Assembly (NCBI GenBank): GCA_004297235.1 | Contig: SCUR01000238.1 | Location: 1 to 6,179, forward strand | Length of the DNA: 6,179 nucleotides | Origin: Candidatus Manganitrophaceae bacterium | GTDB lineage: Bacteria; Nitrospirota; Nitrospiria; SBBL01; Manganitrophaceae | Direction of reading: 5' to 3' | In this document: in pieces, positions 1 through 6,179 of the stretch | Layout of the letters: each line of letters opens with the position of its first letter | Position numbering within the stretch: position 1 is the stretch's first letter | Position numbers and translations under genes: made by a program | The notes under the pieces: generated by a model | What the model saw: the letters and a program-made list of their open reading frames with translations, nothing else | What the model was told of the DNA's origin: nothing | The model's database searches: none

Positions 1-789
1 GTTTACGGAGCCCTGGTCGGGCTGGGATCGGTCGCGTCTCTGCTTGGAAAACCGGATCTGCAGATGGAATTGATCAACGAGGCGGAAGCGTTGCGGGAGC
101 GGTTCGACCGCGATTTCTGGAGCGAAGCGAAGCAGTTCTATGCGCTGGCGCTCGATAAAGACAAGAAGCAATGCGAGGTGATCACCTCCAATCCGGGCCA
201 CTGCCTCTGGACCGGGCTCGTGGACGAGCGCAAGGCGAAGAGCATCGCCGACCGGCTGATGAGCCCGGAAATGTTTTGCGGGTGGGGCATCCGGACGGTC
301 GCCGAGGGAGAGGCCCGATACAATCCGATGAGCTATCACAACGGCGGTGTCTGGCCGCATGATAACGCCATCATCTTGGCCGGCTTCAAACGGTACGGAT
401 TGAACGATCACGTTCGCCGCGTTGCCACCGGCCTCTTTGAATCGACCCTCTTCCTCGAGAACGGACGGCTGCCGGAGCTCTTCTGCGGTTTTGACCGGAC
501 GATCGGTCATGGGCCGACCCCTTACCCGATCGCCTGCAGTCCCCAAGCCTGGTCGGCGGCCTCGATCTTTTCCGTCCTCGGCTCCTTTTTGGGATTGACG
601 GCCGATGCGGTCAACCAGCGCCTCTACTTCACCGACCCCATTCTTCCGAATTGGCTGAAGTGGGTGGAGATCACGAATCTTCAGGTGGGAAACGAGCGGA
701 TCGATTTTATCGTCCGGGAGGGGAAAACCGGCGCCCTGATCGAAGTCACCGATAAAACATCAAACGTCGAAATTATTACGAGAAGATAG
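1..789 (+). CDS. Amylo-alpha-1,6-glucosidase / glycogen-debranching-type enzyme, C-terminal part (5' truncated)
   Basis: The reading frame is open from base 1 to the TAG at 787-789, giving 262 residues. An ATG at 64 exists, but the family-like sequence already runs before it, so the true start lies upstream of the window. What is visible is the C-terminal half of an (alpha/alpha)6-barrel glycosidase. YNPMSYHNGGVWPHDNA lies at bases 319-369, followed by the LPELFCGFDR block at 472-501 and the PYPIACSPQAWSA block near 526-561. These are hallmarks of bacterial amylo-alpha-1,6-glucosidases, which remove alpha-1,6-linked glucose at branch points of glycogen or related glucans in the cytoplasm. The Glu in LPELFCG is a plausible catalytic base (inference). 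The end, with an LPNWLKWVEITNLQVGN block and short beta strands, is the usual terminal segment, so the C-terminus looks complete. The N-terminal domain that would refine substrate specificity is not in view. A related GH63/GH15-like glucosidase remains possible. Confidence 0.85.
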   Translation, partial: VYGALVGLGSVASLLGKPDLQMELINEAEALRERFDRDFWSEAKQFYALALDKDKKQCEVITSNPGHCLWTGLVDERKAKSIADRLMSPEMFCGWGIRTVAEGEARYNPMSYHNGGVWPHDNAIILAGFKRYGLNDHVRRVATGLFESTLFLENGRLPELFCGFDRTIGHGPTPYPIACSPQAWSAASIFSVLGSFLGLTADAVNQRLYFTDPILPNWLKWVEITNLQVGNERIDFIVREGKTGALIEVTDKTSNVEIITRR

Positions 790-790
790 T

Positions 791-825
791 TCGGAACGCG
801 GAGTTCGGAATTCGGAGTACGGGGT
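791..825 (+). repeat. Period-7 intergenic repeat array (five units, consensus TCGGAGT)
   Basis: Five consecutive heptamers, at 791-797, 798-804, 805-811, 812-818 and 819-825, follow the pattern TCGGAGT with one to three changes each: TCGGAAC, GCGGAGT, TCGGAAT, TCGGAGT, ACGGGGT. The array starts two bases after the stop codon of the debranching-enzyme gene. Inverted, related heptamers (ACGGAGT read on the minus strand) lie at 862-875 next to the rel stop. Similar GGAATTCGG/GGAGTTCGG strings occur between genes in several environmental bacterial genomes (from memory, not searched). It does not look coding. Its function is unknown. Confidence 0.6.
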
Positions 826-872
826 TCAATCAAAAACAACAATCCCGTCTTTATTCTTTCCACTCCGTACTC
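815..872. repeat. Long-loop inverted repeat between convergent genes
   Basis: The left arm GAGTACGGGGT (815-825) pairs with the right arm ACTCCGTACTC (862-872). Eight outer base pairs are perfect, followed by one G-T pair and two more Watson-Crick pairs, with a loop of 36 bases. On the minus strand the hairpin begins four bases after the rel stop, and on the plus strand 25 bases after the debranching-enzyme stop. It could slow or end transcription from both sides, or protect mRNA 3' ends. However, no U-run follows either arm and the loop is long for an intrinsic terminator, so the terminator role is only a guess. Confidence 0.45.
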
Positions 873-875
873 GAC

Positions 876-3053
876 TTATCCCTTCCTCACCCGTCTTGCC
901 TGCAGCACCCCTTCGACCTTCTCGATGCTCTTTAAAACCTTTTCGAGGTGTTTGGTGTCGGTGATGTCGATGACGAAGTGGAGGGTGGCCTTCTTGTCTT
1001 CGGTCGTAATGATTTCAGCTTGACTGATGTTGGCGCCCGCGCCCGCAATCGAAGTGGAGACGGATGCAAGGAGACCGGGGCGATCGAGGGTCAAGACGGA
1101 GATGTCGACCGGATGGGTCGCGGCGATCCGCTTGTCCCAATCGACCTCGACCAGCCGGTCTTGGTCGTAATCGAGCTCATCGATATTCGGACAATCGACG
1201 GTGTGGATGGAGAGCCCCCGGCCCCGCGTGATGAAGCCGATGATCTGATCCCCGGGAACCGGGTTGCAGCATTTGGAGAGGTGAATCAGGATATCATCCA
1301 ACCCGCTCACCTTCACCTCGCTCTTGGCTAGGCCGACCTTCTTGATGATCTTATCCTTGAGCCCCTCCTTCATCCGCGGTTCCGGCAAGAGGGGCCTGAT
1401 CGCATGGTGCGCCGAGACCTTCCCATAGCCGATCGCGACGAAGAGCTCCTCGATCGTCCGGATCCCCTGCTCTTTGAGGCCGGTTAGAATCTGATCCGAC
1501 TTGAAGACCTCCGCCGGGCTGAGGTTCTCTTTCCGCAGCTCCCGCTCCAGAATTTTCTTTCCGATGTCCAAGCTCCGGGCGCGCTCCTCCTCCTTGATGA
1601 GATGCTTGATCTTCGCTTTGGCTTTGGAGGTCTTGACGATCTTGAGCCAGTCTTTGCTCGGCGAATGGGTCGGCGAGGTGAGGATCTCCACGGCATCCCC
1701 GCTTTTGAGCTGATACCGGAGCGGGACAATCTTTCCGTTCACCTTCGCCCCGACGCAATGGTTGCCGACCTCCGTATGGATCGCATAAGCGAAATCGATG
1801 GGGGTCGCCCCCTTGACCAGCTCTTTCACATCCCCTTTCGGGCTGAAGATGTAGACTACGTCGGTGAAGAGATCGGTCTTGACCGAGTCCATAAATTGCC
1901 GCGTATCGGCCAGCTCCTGCTGCCACTCCACCAGCTGCCGCAGCCAGGCGAAGGTCCGCTCGTCTTTCGGATTGAGCGCCCCCCCCTCTTTGTAGGTCCA
2001 GTGGGAGGCGATCCCTTCCTCCGCAATCCGATGCATCTCTTCCGTCCGGATCTGAAATTCAACGTGCCTCCCCTCCGGCCCGACGACGGTCGTATGGAGC
2101 GACTGATAGAGGTTCGACTTCGGAATCGCGATGTAGTCTTTAAACCGCCCCGGCACCGGACGCCAAAGGCTGTGAATGAGGCCGAGAATCGCATAACAAT
2201 TCATCTTGGTGTCGGTGATGATCCGAATCCCCATCAGGTCGTAGACCTCTTCAAAGGGGATCGCCCGTTTTTCCATCTTGTGGTAAATCCCGAAGAGATG
2301 CTTATAGCGCCCGGTCACTTTGCCGGCGAAGCGGTTCTCCGTCAATTCCTTTTGAACCTTTTCGATGACCGATTGCATATATTTCTCGCGCTCTTCGCGG
2401 CCGGTCGTCACTTTTTTAACGAGCGAGAAATAAATATCGGGCTTGATGTAGCGAAGGCAGAGGTCTTCCAGCTCGGACTTGATCCAGCCGATCCCGAGAC
2501 GGTTCGCCAACGGGGCATAGATCTCAAGGGTCTCCCGGGCGATCCGCTCCTGCTTCTCCGGAGGAAGCGCATCCAAGGTCCGCATGTTGTGGAGCCGGTC
2601 CGCCAGCTTAATCAAGATGACGCGGATATCCTCCGCCATTGAGACAATCATCTTCCGGAAGTTCTCGGCCTGTTTCTCCTGATAGTTCCTGAACTCGATC
2701 TTGCCGATCTTGGTCACGCCGTCGACCATCGCGGCGATATCCTCACTGAACTCCCGTTTCAGCTCTTCTTTCGTATGGGGCGTATCCTCCACCACATCAT
2801 GGAGCAAACCGGCCACCACGGAGGGGACATCGAGTTTCAGCTCGGTCAGGATATTGGCGACTTCCAGCGGGTGCTGCAGGAACGGCTCCCCGGATTGGCG
2901 GAGCTGTCCCGCGTGCGCCTGCTCGGAAAAGGAGTACGCCTTCCTCAAAAGAGAGACGTCGGCCTGCGGCGCATAGGCATGAATCCGCCCGATGATTTCA
3001 TCCAGCGTCAGCTTCTTCGGCTGGGGCTCTTTAAAAATCAATCGATTCAACAT
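876..3053 (-). CDS. rel: Bifunctional (p)ppGpp synthetase/hydrolase, long RelA/SpoT homologue (Rel)
   Basis: This 725-residue cytoplasmic, ribosome-associated type enzyme makes (p)ppGpp from GTP/GDP and ATP and hydrolyses it back, setting the stringent response. Domains in order: HD hydrolase about 30-190, with H61, the HDVVED motif at 85-90 and D152 in KLADRLHNMR; synthetase about 215-355, with D272 in EVYDLMGIRI, YQSLHTTV at 316-323 and E332/Q334 in VEFQIRT; TGS about 398-460; a helical region about 465-575; a zinc-finger-like segment with C595, C596, H617 and C621; and ACT about 648-722. The RFKD motif at 303-306 matches the RXKD form of bifunctional enzymes rather than the acidic EXDD form of synthetase-only RelA, and the hydrolase site is intact, so both activities are predicted. 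Length and architecture are normal. The ATG overlaps the recJ stop by 7 bases and has no visible ribosome-binding site, which suggests translational coupling. P-to-Y (250) and S-to-G (255) changes sit in the usual RPKHIYSIY-like motif. Confidence 0.96.
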   Translation of the reverse strand: MLNRLIFKEPQPKKLTLDEIIGRIHAYAPQADVSLLRKAYSFSEQAHAGQLRQSGEPFLQHPLEVANILTELKLDVPSVVAGLLHDVVEDTPHTKEELKREFSEDIAAMVDGVTKIGKIEFRNYQEKQAENFRKMIVSMAEDIRVILIKLADRLHNMRTLDALPPEKQERIARETLEIYAPLANRLGIGWIKSELEDLCLRYIKPDIYFSLVKKVTTGREEREKYMQSVIEKVQKELTENRFAGKVTGRYKHLFGIYHKMEKRAIPFEEVYDLMGIRIITDTKMNCYAILGLIHSLWRPVPGRFKDYIAIPKSNLYQSLHTTVVGPEGRHVEFQIRTEEMHRIAEEGIASHWTYKEGGALNPKDERTFAWLRQLVEWQQELADTRQFMDSVKTDLFTDVVYIFSPKGDVKELVKGATPIDFAYAIHTEVGNHCVGAKVNGKIVPLRYQLKSGDAVEILTSPTHSPSKDWLKIVKTSKAKAKIKHLIKEEERARSLDIGKKILERELRKENLSPAEVFKSDQILTGLKEQGIRTIEELFVAIGYGKVSAHHAIRPLLPEPRMKEGLKDKIIKKVGLAKSEVKVSGLDDILIHLSKCCNPVPGDQIIGFITRGRGLSIHTVDCPNIDELDYDQDRLVEVDWDKRIAATHPVDISVLTLDRPGLLASVSTSIAGAGANISQAEIITTEDKKATLHFVIDITDTKHLEKVLKSIEKVEGVLQARRVRKG
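3047..3053 (-). promoter_or_regulatory. Overlapping recJ stop / rel start (ATGTTGA), probable translational coupling site
   Basis: Read on the minus strand, ATGTTGA contains the rel start ATG and, one base out of phase, the recJ stop TGA. The stretch just upstream (CGGTCGTTGATCT) shows no purine-rich Shine-Dalgarno sequence at a suitable distance. Reinitiation by ribosomes that finish recJ is the simplest way to translate rel from this start (inference). Confidence 0.6.
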
Positions 3054-4807
3054 AGATCAACGACCGGGGGAAGCAAAACGCCCCCCGCCCTCCGAATTCC
3101 TTTGAGCTTTAAAAAAATTCTCTCTTCACCCTGCCACCGCCCCCCGTCGGGGGTAAAGGCGAGGTCGACGGTCTCCGCCTCTACAAAGTCGTCCCAACGC
3201 ACCTCCAGCCGGTTCGACGCGACGACATCGAACGTCCATCCTTTTTTATTCCGCACCTTAAAGCGGACCCGACGATCCGGCTCTCTCCTCAAGGAGAGAG
3301 GCGAGAGGTTCCGGGTCAAAAAGACCGGCTCCGGATGGGCCGGGCCGAACGGGGCCAGCGGTTCGAGGACGCGGATCAAATCGAAGGTCACCTCGGCCAG
3401 GTCGATCTCGGCATCGATCCGGAGCGCCTCCGCCTCCCGGACCGAGGGGACTTCCGACAACTGATTCATCAGCGCTTCCCGGAAGAGATCGACTCGGTCT
3501 TTTCGTATCGTCAGGCCGATCGCTCCGGCATGCCCGCCGAATTTTTCAAGGAGGGTCCGGCAGGCCAGGACCGACCGGTGCAGATCGATCCCCTCAATCG
3601 ATCGTCCGGAACCTCTCCCGATCCCCTCCGGGGAGAGGGCGATGACGACGGCCGGACGGCGATACCGTTCCACGATGCGAGAGGCGATGATTCCGACGAC
3701 CCCCGGATGCCACCGCTCCGAGGCAAGGACGAAGAGCGGGAGACGATCGCCTCCGGCCAGGCCGCTTATCTCCCGGTTCGCCTCTTCCCACATCGCCGCC
3801 TCGATCTGCCGCCGCTCCCGATTGTACTGTTCAAGCCGTTCCGCCCGCGGGAGCGCTTCCTCCCCGGATCCGGCGGTCAAAAGCGCCACCGCTTCGTTCG
3901 CGTGGTAAAGGCGGCCGGCGGCGTTTAGTCGGGGAATCACGCTATAGCAGAGGGTCCGCTCGGTGGCGGCCGCCGGGTCCTCGCCGGCCACCCGGAACAG
4001 GCCTGCCAGACCGGGTCTTCTTCCTTCCCGAAGGACCGAGAGCCCCTCCTTGACGAAGAACCGGTTTTCTCCCACCCGCGGCGCCACATCGGCGATCGTC
4101 CCCAGCGCGACCAGATCGAGCAACGGATAAAGTCGAAGGGAAGAGAGTCCGAAATTCCGGAAGAGGGCCTCTGCCAGCTTAAACGCCACCCCGACCGAGG
4201 AGAGGCCGGAAAAGGGATAGGGCTGCCCCTGAGGAGCGGATGGATTCAGAAAAGCGGCGGCGGGCGGCGGGTCTCCCTCCAGCTGATGGTGATCGACCAC
4301 GATGATGTCGATCCCCAACGAAGCGGCTTCTCTGATTTCGGCATGCGCGGTCGTTCCGCAGTCGACCGTGATCACCAAGGTCGTCCCCCCGTCCGATACA
4401 TTCTTGAGAACGGGAAGATGCAAGCCGTACCCTTCTTTGAATCGATCCGGAATATAATCGGCCACGGGGCAACCGAGCAGCCGGAAGGTCTCCACCAAAA
4501 GGGCGGTGCCGGTCAGGCCGTCGACGTCGTAATCGCCATAAATGAGAATCTTCTCATTTCTCTCGATCGCCCGGACGATTCGAGAGACCGCCTGCTCCAT
4601 CTCCTGAAACAAAAAGGGATCGTGCAGAAGGTCGATCGAGGGGTTGAGGAACGAGGGCGCCGAAGCGGCGGAAACACCCCGCTGGATCAGCAGTTGTGCC
4701 GTGATCGGATGGATAGAGAGCAGCTCCGACAGAAGTCGCGCCTCCCCGGCGTCGCCGGACCGCATTCTCCAGAGAAGATCCTCTTTTTTTATCGCTGCTT
4801 GACTCAT
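3047..4807 (-). CDS. recJ: Single-stranded-DNA-specific 5'-3' exonuclease RecJ
   Basis: This 586-residue cytoplasmic nuclease degrades single-stranded DNA from 5' ends in recombination, RecF-type gap repair and mismatch repair. It has the full DHH/DHHA1 plan. Motif I is YGDYDVDG at 90-97; D149 lies in TVDCGTT; the name-giving motif VDHHQ is at 171-175 (D172, H173, H174); D240 is in GTIADVAP; and IPRLNAAGRL is at 291-300. The DHHA1 part has SERWHPGVVGIIASRI at 363-378, GRGSGRSI at 397-404 and FGGHAGAIG at 423-431. A C-terminal OB-fold-like domain spans about 464-570. Predicted metal ligands are all present and the length is typical for RecJ, which argues against a shorter NrnA- or GdpP-like DHH phosphodiesterase. 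The ATG at 4807 is the first start in frame: a TAA lies in frame at 4850-4852, with no ATG, GTG or TTG between. It is the first gene of a unit with rel, and a promoter is visible at 4880-4908. Confidence 0.96.
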   Translation of the reverse strand: MSQAAIKKEDLLWRMRSGDAGEARLLSELLSIHPITAQLLIQRGVSAASAPSFLNPSIDLLHDPFLFQEMEQAVSRIVRAIERNEKILIYGDYDVDGLTGTALLVETFRLLGCPVADYIPDRFKEGYGLHLPVLKNVSDGGTTLVITVDCGTTAHAEIREAASLGIDIIVVDHHQLEGDPPPAAAFLNPSAPQGQPYPFSGLSSVGVAFKLAEALFRNFGLSSLRLYPLLDLVALGTIADVAPRVGENRFFVKEGLSVLREGRRPGLAGLFRVAGEDPAAATERTLCYSVIPRLNAAGRLYHANEAVALLTAGSGEEALPRAERLEQYNRERRQIEAAMWEEANREISGLAGGDRLPLFVLASERWHPGVVGIIASRIVERYRRPAVVIALSPEGIGRGSGRSIEGIDLHRSVLACRTLLEKFGGHAGAIGLTIRKDRVDLFREALMNQLSEVPSVREAEALRIDAEIDLAEVTFDLIRVLEPLAPFGPAHPEPVFLTRNLSPLSLRREPDRRVRFKVRNKKGWTFDVVASNRLEVRWDDFVEAETVDLAFTPDGGRWQGEERIFLKLKGIRRAGGVLLPPVVDLC

Positions 4808-4812
4808 GATTA

Positions 4813-4816
4813 TCCC
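4813..4816 (-). promoter_or_regulatory. Weak ribosome-binding site of recJ (GGGA)
   Basis: On the minus strand, CGGGATAATC immediately precedes the recJ ATG. The GGGA core lies five bases from the start codon and could pair partly with the 3' end of 16S rRNA. It is weak, but it is the only candidate, and it supports the ATG at 4807. Confidence 0.4.
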
Positions 4817-4879
4817 GTAGAAATCGTCTGATTCGACGCTTCCGCCGCGTTATCGGCGCAGGCCGACCACATGCTCTTA

Positions 4880-4908
4880 ATCGTAGAGACAACGGAAGGG
4901 ATTGTCAA
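4880..4908 (-). promoter_or_regulatory. Sigma70-like promoter for recJ-rel
   Basis: On the minus strand a perfect -35 box TTGACA (4908-4903) is followed after exactly 17 bases by TACGAT (4885-4880), a 4-of-6 match to TATAAT that keeps the key first two and last two bases. Transcription would start near 4873 and leave a 5' untranslated leader of about 65 bases before the recJ ATG. The placement, in the 153-base gap upstream of recJ and facing it, fits an independent promoter for the recJ-rel unit. No operator or riboswitch was recognised in the leader. Confidence 0.6.
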
Positions 4909-4960
4909 GCGAGGAAACATCGGAACAAAAGGAAAACACAGCAGTTATGAGTAAAATCGT

Positions 4961-6179
4961 TCAGACAAAAAACTTGGCGACATCGATCTTATATTTGCCC
5001 GCGTCGATCACATTCACGATCTCATATTTGAAATGACCCGCTTCGTCTTCTTCGCAGAGATCGATGATCTCGCCTTCGGTCTCATTCCCCGCCGCATCCA
5101 GGACCCGTTTCACCTTGGGACGGTCTCCCCGCTCCGGATTCGGGTTGGAGGCATACACCACGCCGATTTCTTTTGTATTCAGCAGGACCAACGTGCCGAT
5201 CGGGTAAACCCCGATGGCATTTACAAAGAGCTTCATCAAGATCGGGTCGAAGGCCTTCCCGCTCTTGGTCAGCATGAACCGAAGCGCTTTATCGGGAGGA
5301 AAGGGAACGCGGTTGTAAACCCGGGAGGAGGTCAGGGCGTCATAACAATCGACGATGCAGATGATCCGGCCGACCAGGCTCAGTTTTCGCTTGGTCGCCA
5401 GCTTGGGGTATCCGGAGAGATCATAGTTGAGATGATGTTCAAACGCTCCGATCGTCACCCGGATCGCCGTGTCATCGACCCCCTTGAGGCGGACCAACTC
5501 CTTCACCGAGAAGATCGGATGGCGCCGCATGATCTTCCACTCTTCCTCCGTGAAGTCGGAGGGTTTATTCAAGACATCCAACGGAATTCCGAACTTCCCA
5601 AGATCATGGAACAGCCCGGCCATCCCCAGCTCGCAAAGCCGATTTTTGGTGTACCCGAGGCGCTGCCCGATCGCCAGGGCTAAGATACAGACGTTGACCG
5701 AATGATTGTAGGTGTACTCGTCATGGCTTCGCAGGTTGGTCAATCCGAGAAGGGTCGAATCCTCCTGTAGAAGCAGGTCGACCATCGACTGGACGATCCG
5801 CTTGGCCCGCTTCAAGCTGACCGCCTGCCGGAGCTTGACGCTCTCCATCACCTCGCCGACCGCCGTCACGGTATTGAAGTAGGTCTTCTTCGCCAATTCC
5901 TTACTGTCTTGGGAAGTCTCCCCGACCTCTTCCTTTTCCTTCTGCTCTTCAAACAGGAGGATCTGGGGATTGGTTAGGGCGGCTTTTTCCAGCTCCTTCT
6001 GGAGCCGCTCGAACGGATCGGGAAGGCGCGGATCGAGACAGGCGAAGACGGAGCAGAATTTTCGAATCTCGCCTTCGTTGATTCCGCGGGAAAAAACGAT
6101 GCTTCCGACCTCCCGCTTCTTCAACTCCTCATTCACCAGCATGAAGTTGGTGAAGATGTCGATGTCGAGCTTCAACTTC
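4961..6179 (-). CDS. HD-GYP domain cyclic-dinucleotide phosphodiesterase-type protein (5' truncated)
   Basis: The frame is open to the window edge. The first usable start is a TTG at 6175-6173, but sequence before it is also open, so the real N-terminus is probably outside. Residue numbers below count from that TTG. Residues 1-75 resemble the end of the N-terminal domain seen in a group of HD-GYP proteins (KKREVGSIVF). A charged linker follows at about 76-97. The HD-GYP domain covers about 145-325, with YTYNHS (154-159), HDLGKFGIP (190-198), H219, EHHLNYDLSGYP (246-257) and D276 in VDCYDALTS. A C-terminal beta-rich tail of about 80 residues follows. HD-GYP proteins linearise c-di-GMP, some also cGAMP. 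Metal ligands H158, H190, D191, H219, H247, H248 and D276 are present. However, the position four before H158, Glu in trinuclear enzymes, is Tyr154, and the HHExxDGxGYP motif is altered to HHLNYDLSGYP. Activity is therefore likely but not certain. No receiver or membrane segment is visible in this part. recJ lies 153 bases downstream in the same direction. Confidence 0.88.
   Translation of the reverse strand, partial: KLKLDIDIFTNFMLVNEELKKREVGSIVFSRGINEGEIRKFCSVFACLDPRLPDPFERLQKELEKAALTNPQILLFEEQKEKEEVGETSQDSKELAKKTYFNTVTAVGEVMESVKLRQAVSLKRAKRIVQSMVDLLLQEDSTLLGLTNLRSHDEYTYNHSVNVCILALAIGQRLGYTKNRLCELGMAGLFHDLGKFGIPLDVLNKPSDFTEEEWKIMRRHPIFSVKELVRLKGVDDTAIRVTIGAFEHHLNYDLSGYPKLATKRKLSLVGRIICIVDCYDALTSSRVYNRVPFPPDKALRFMLTKSGKAFDPILMKLFVNAIGVYPIGTLVLLNTKEIGVVYASNPNPERGDRPKVKRVLDAAGNETEGEIIDLCEEDEAGHFKYEIVNVIDAGKYKIDVAKFFV

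Noticed and set aside
681..863. A 60-codon minus-strand frame whose product contains PRTPNSELRVPN.
   Set aside because: The peptide is a translation of the period-7 intergenic repeat followed by the antisense strand of the debranching-enzyme gene. Such PNSELR-like strings are typical of spurious translations.
1602..2642. A 346-codon plus-strand open frame antisense to rel.
   Set aside because: It lies entirely inside the well-supported rel gene, its protein has no recognisable domain, and long antisense frames are common opposite GC-rich coding sequence.
4286..4831. A 181-codon plus-strand open frame opposite the recJ 5' half.
   Set aside because: It is a shadow of recJ, shows no family features and would run through the recJ start and leader.
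4843..4858. A possible small hairpin in the recJ leader (CGCCG, 6-base loop, CGGCG).
   Set aside because: A five-pair stem in GC-rich DNA is expected by chance, there is no U-run, and no match to a known riboswitch or attenuator was seen.
4911..4960. A possible intrinsic terminator after the HD-GYP stop codon.
   Set aside because: The region is T-rich on the minus strand, but no stable inverted repeat precedes the T-rich runs.
5033..5683. A 216-codon plus-strand open frame opposite the HD-GYP gene.
   Set aside because: Its sequence mirrors conserved HD-GYP codons on the other strand, and it has no recognisable protein motif.

Overview
The window is a compact piece of a bacterial chromosome with four protein genes, two of them cut by the window edges, and almost no free intergenic space. 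Base composition is clearly GC-rich (estimated by eye, not computed). Together with the style of the Rel and HD-GYP proteins and a degenerate TCGGAGT-type intergenic repeat, it suggests a Gram-negative lineage such as Nitrospirota or a deltaproteobacterial-type group. That placement is an inference with low confidence. No mobile element, CRISPR array, tRNA or rRNA was seen.

Layout: (1) 1-789, plus strand: the C-terminal 262 residues of an amylo-alpha-1,6-glucosidase / glycogen-debranching-type enzyme, with its 5' end outside the window. (2) 790-875: a short convergent intergenic region holding a period-7 repeat array and a long-loop inverted repeat. (3) 876-3053, minus strand: a full-length bifunctional (p)ppGpp synthetase/hydrolase of the Rel/SpoT type. 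(4) 3047-4807, minus strand: a full-length RecJ 5'-3' single-strand DNA exonuclease whose last 7 bases overlap the start of rel. (5) 4808-4960: intergenic region with a good sigma70-like promoter pointing into recJ. (6) 4961-6179, minus strand: an HD-GYP domain protein, probably a cyclic-dinucleotide phosphodiesterase, with its N-terminus outside the window.

How the genes fit together: recJ and rel form a tight two-gene transcription unit, in the order recJ then rel, with an overlapping stop/start (ATGTTGA) and no visible ribosome-binding site for rel, so rel translation is probably coupled to recJ. The HD-GYP gene lies upstream in the same direction, with no visible terminator between it and recJ, but recJ has its own promoter. 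The minus-strand block therefore carries two second-messenger enzymes (predicted (p)ppGpp and cyclic dinucleotide turnover) around a DNA-repair nuclease. The debranching enzyme converges on this block and is probably an independent carbohydrate-storage gene.

Most of the window is ordinary housekeeping and signalling content. The points most worth a second look are the 790-875 repeat element, the non-canonical HD-GYP signature, the direct recJ-rel overlap, and two substitutions in a usually conserved Rel synthetase motif. I did not find convincing evidence of an entirely new system.
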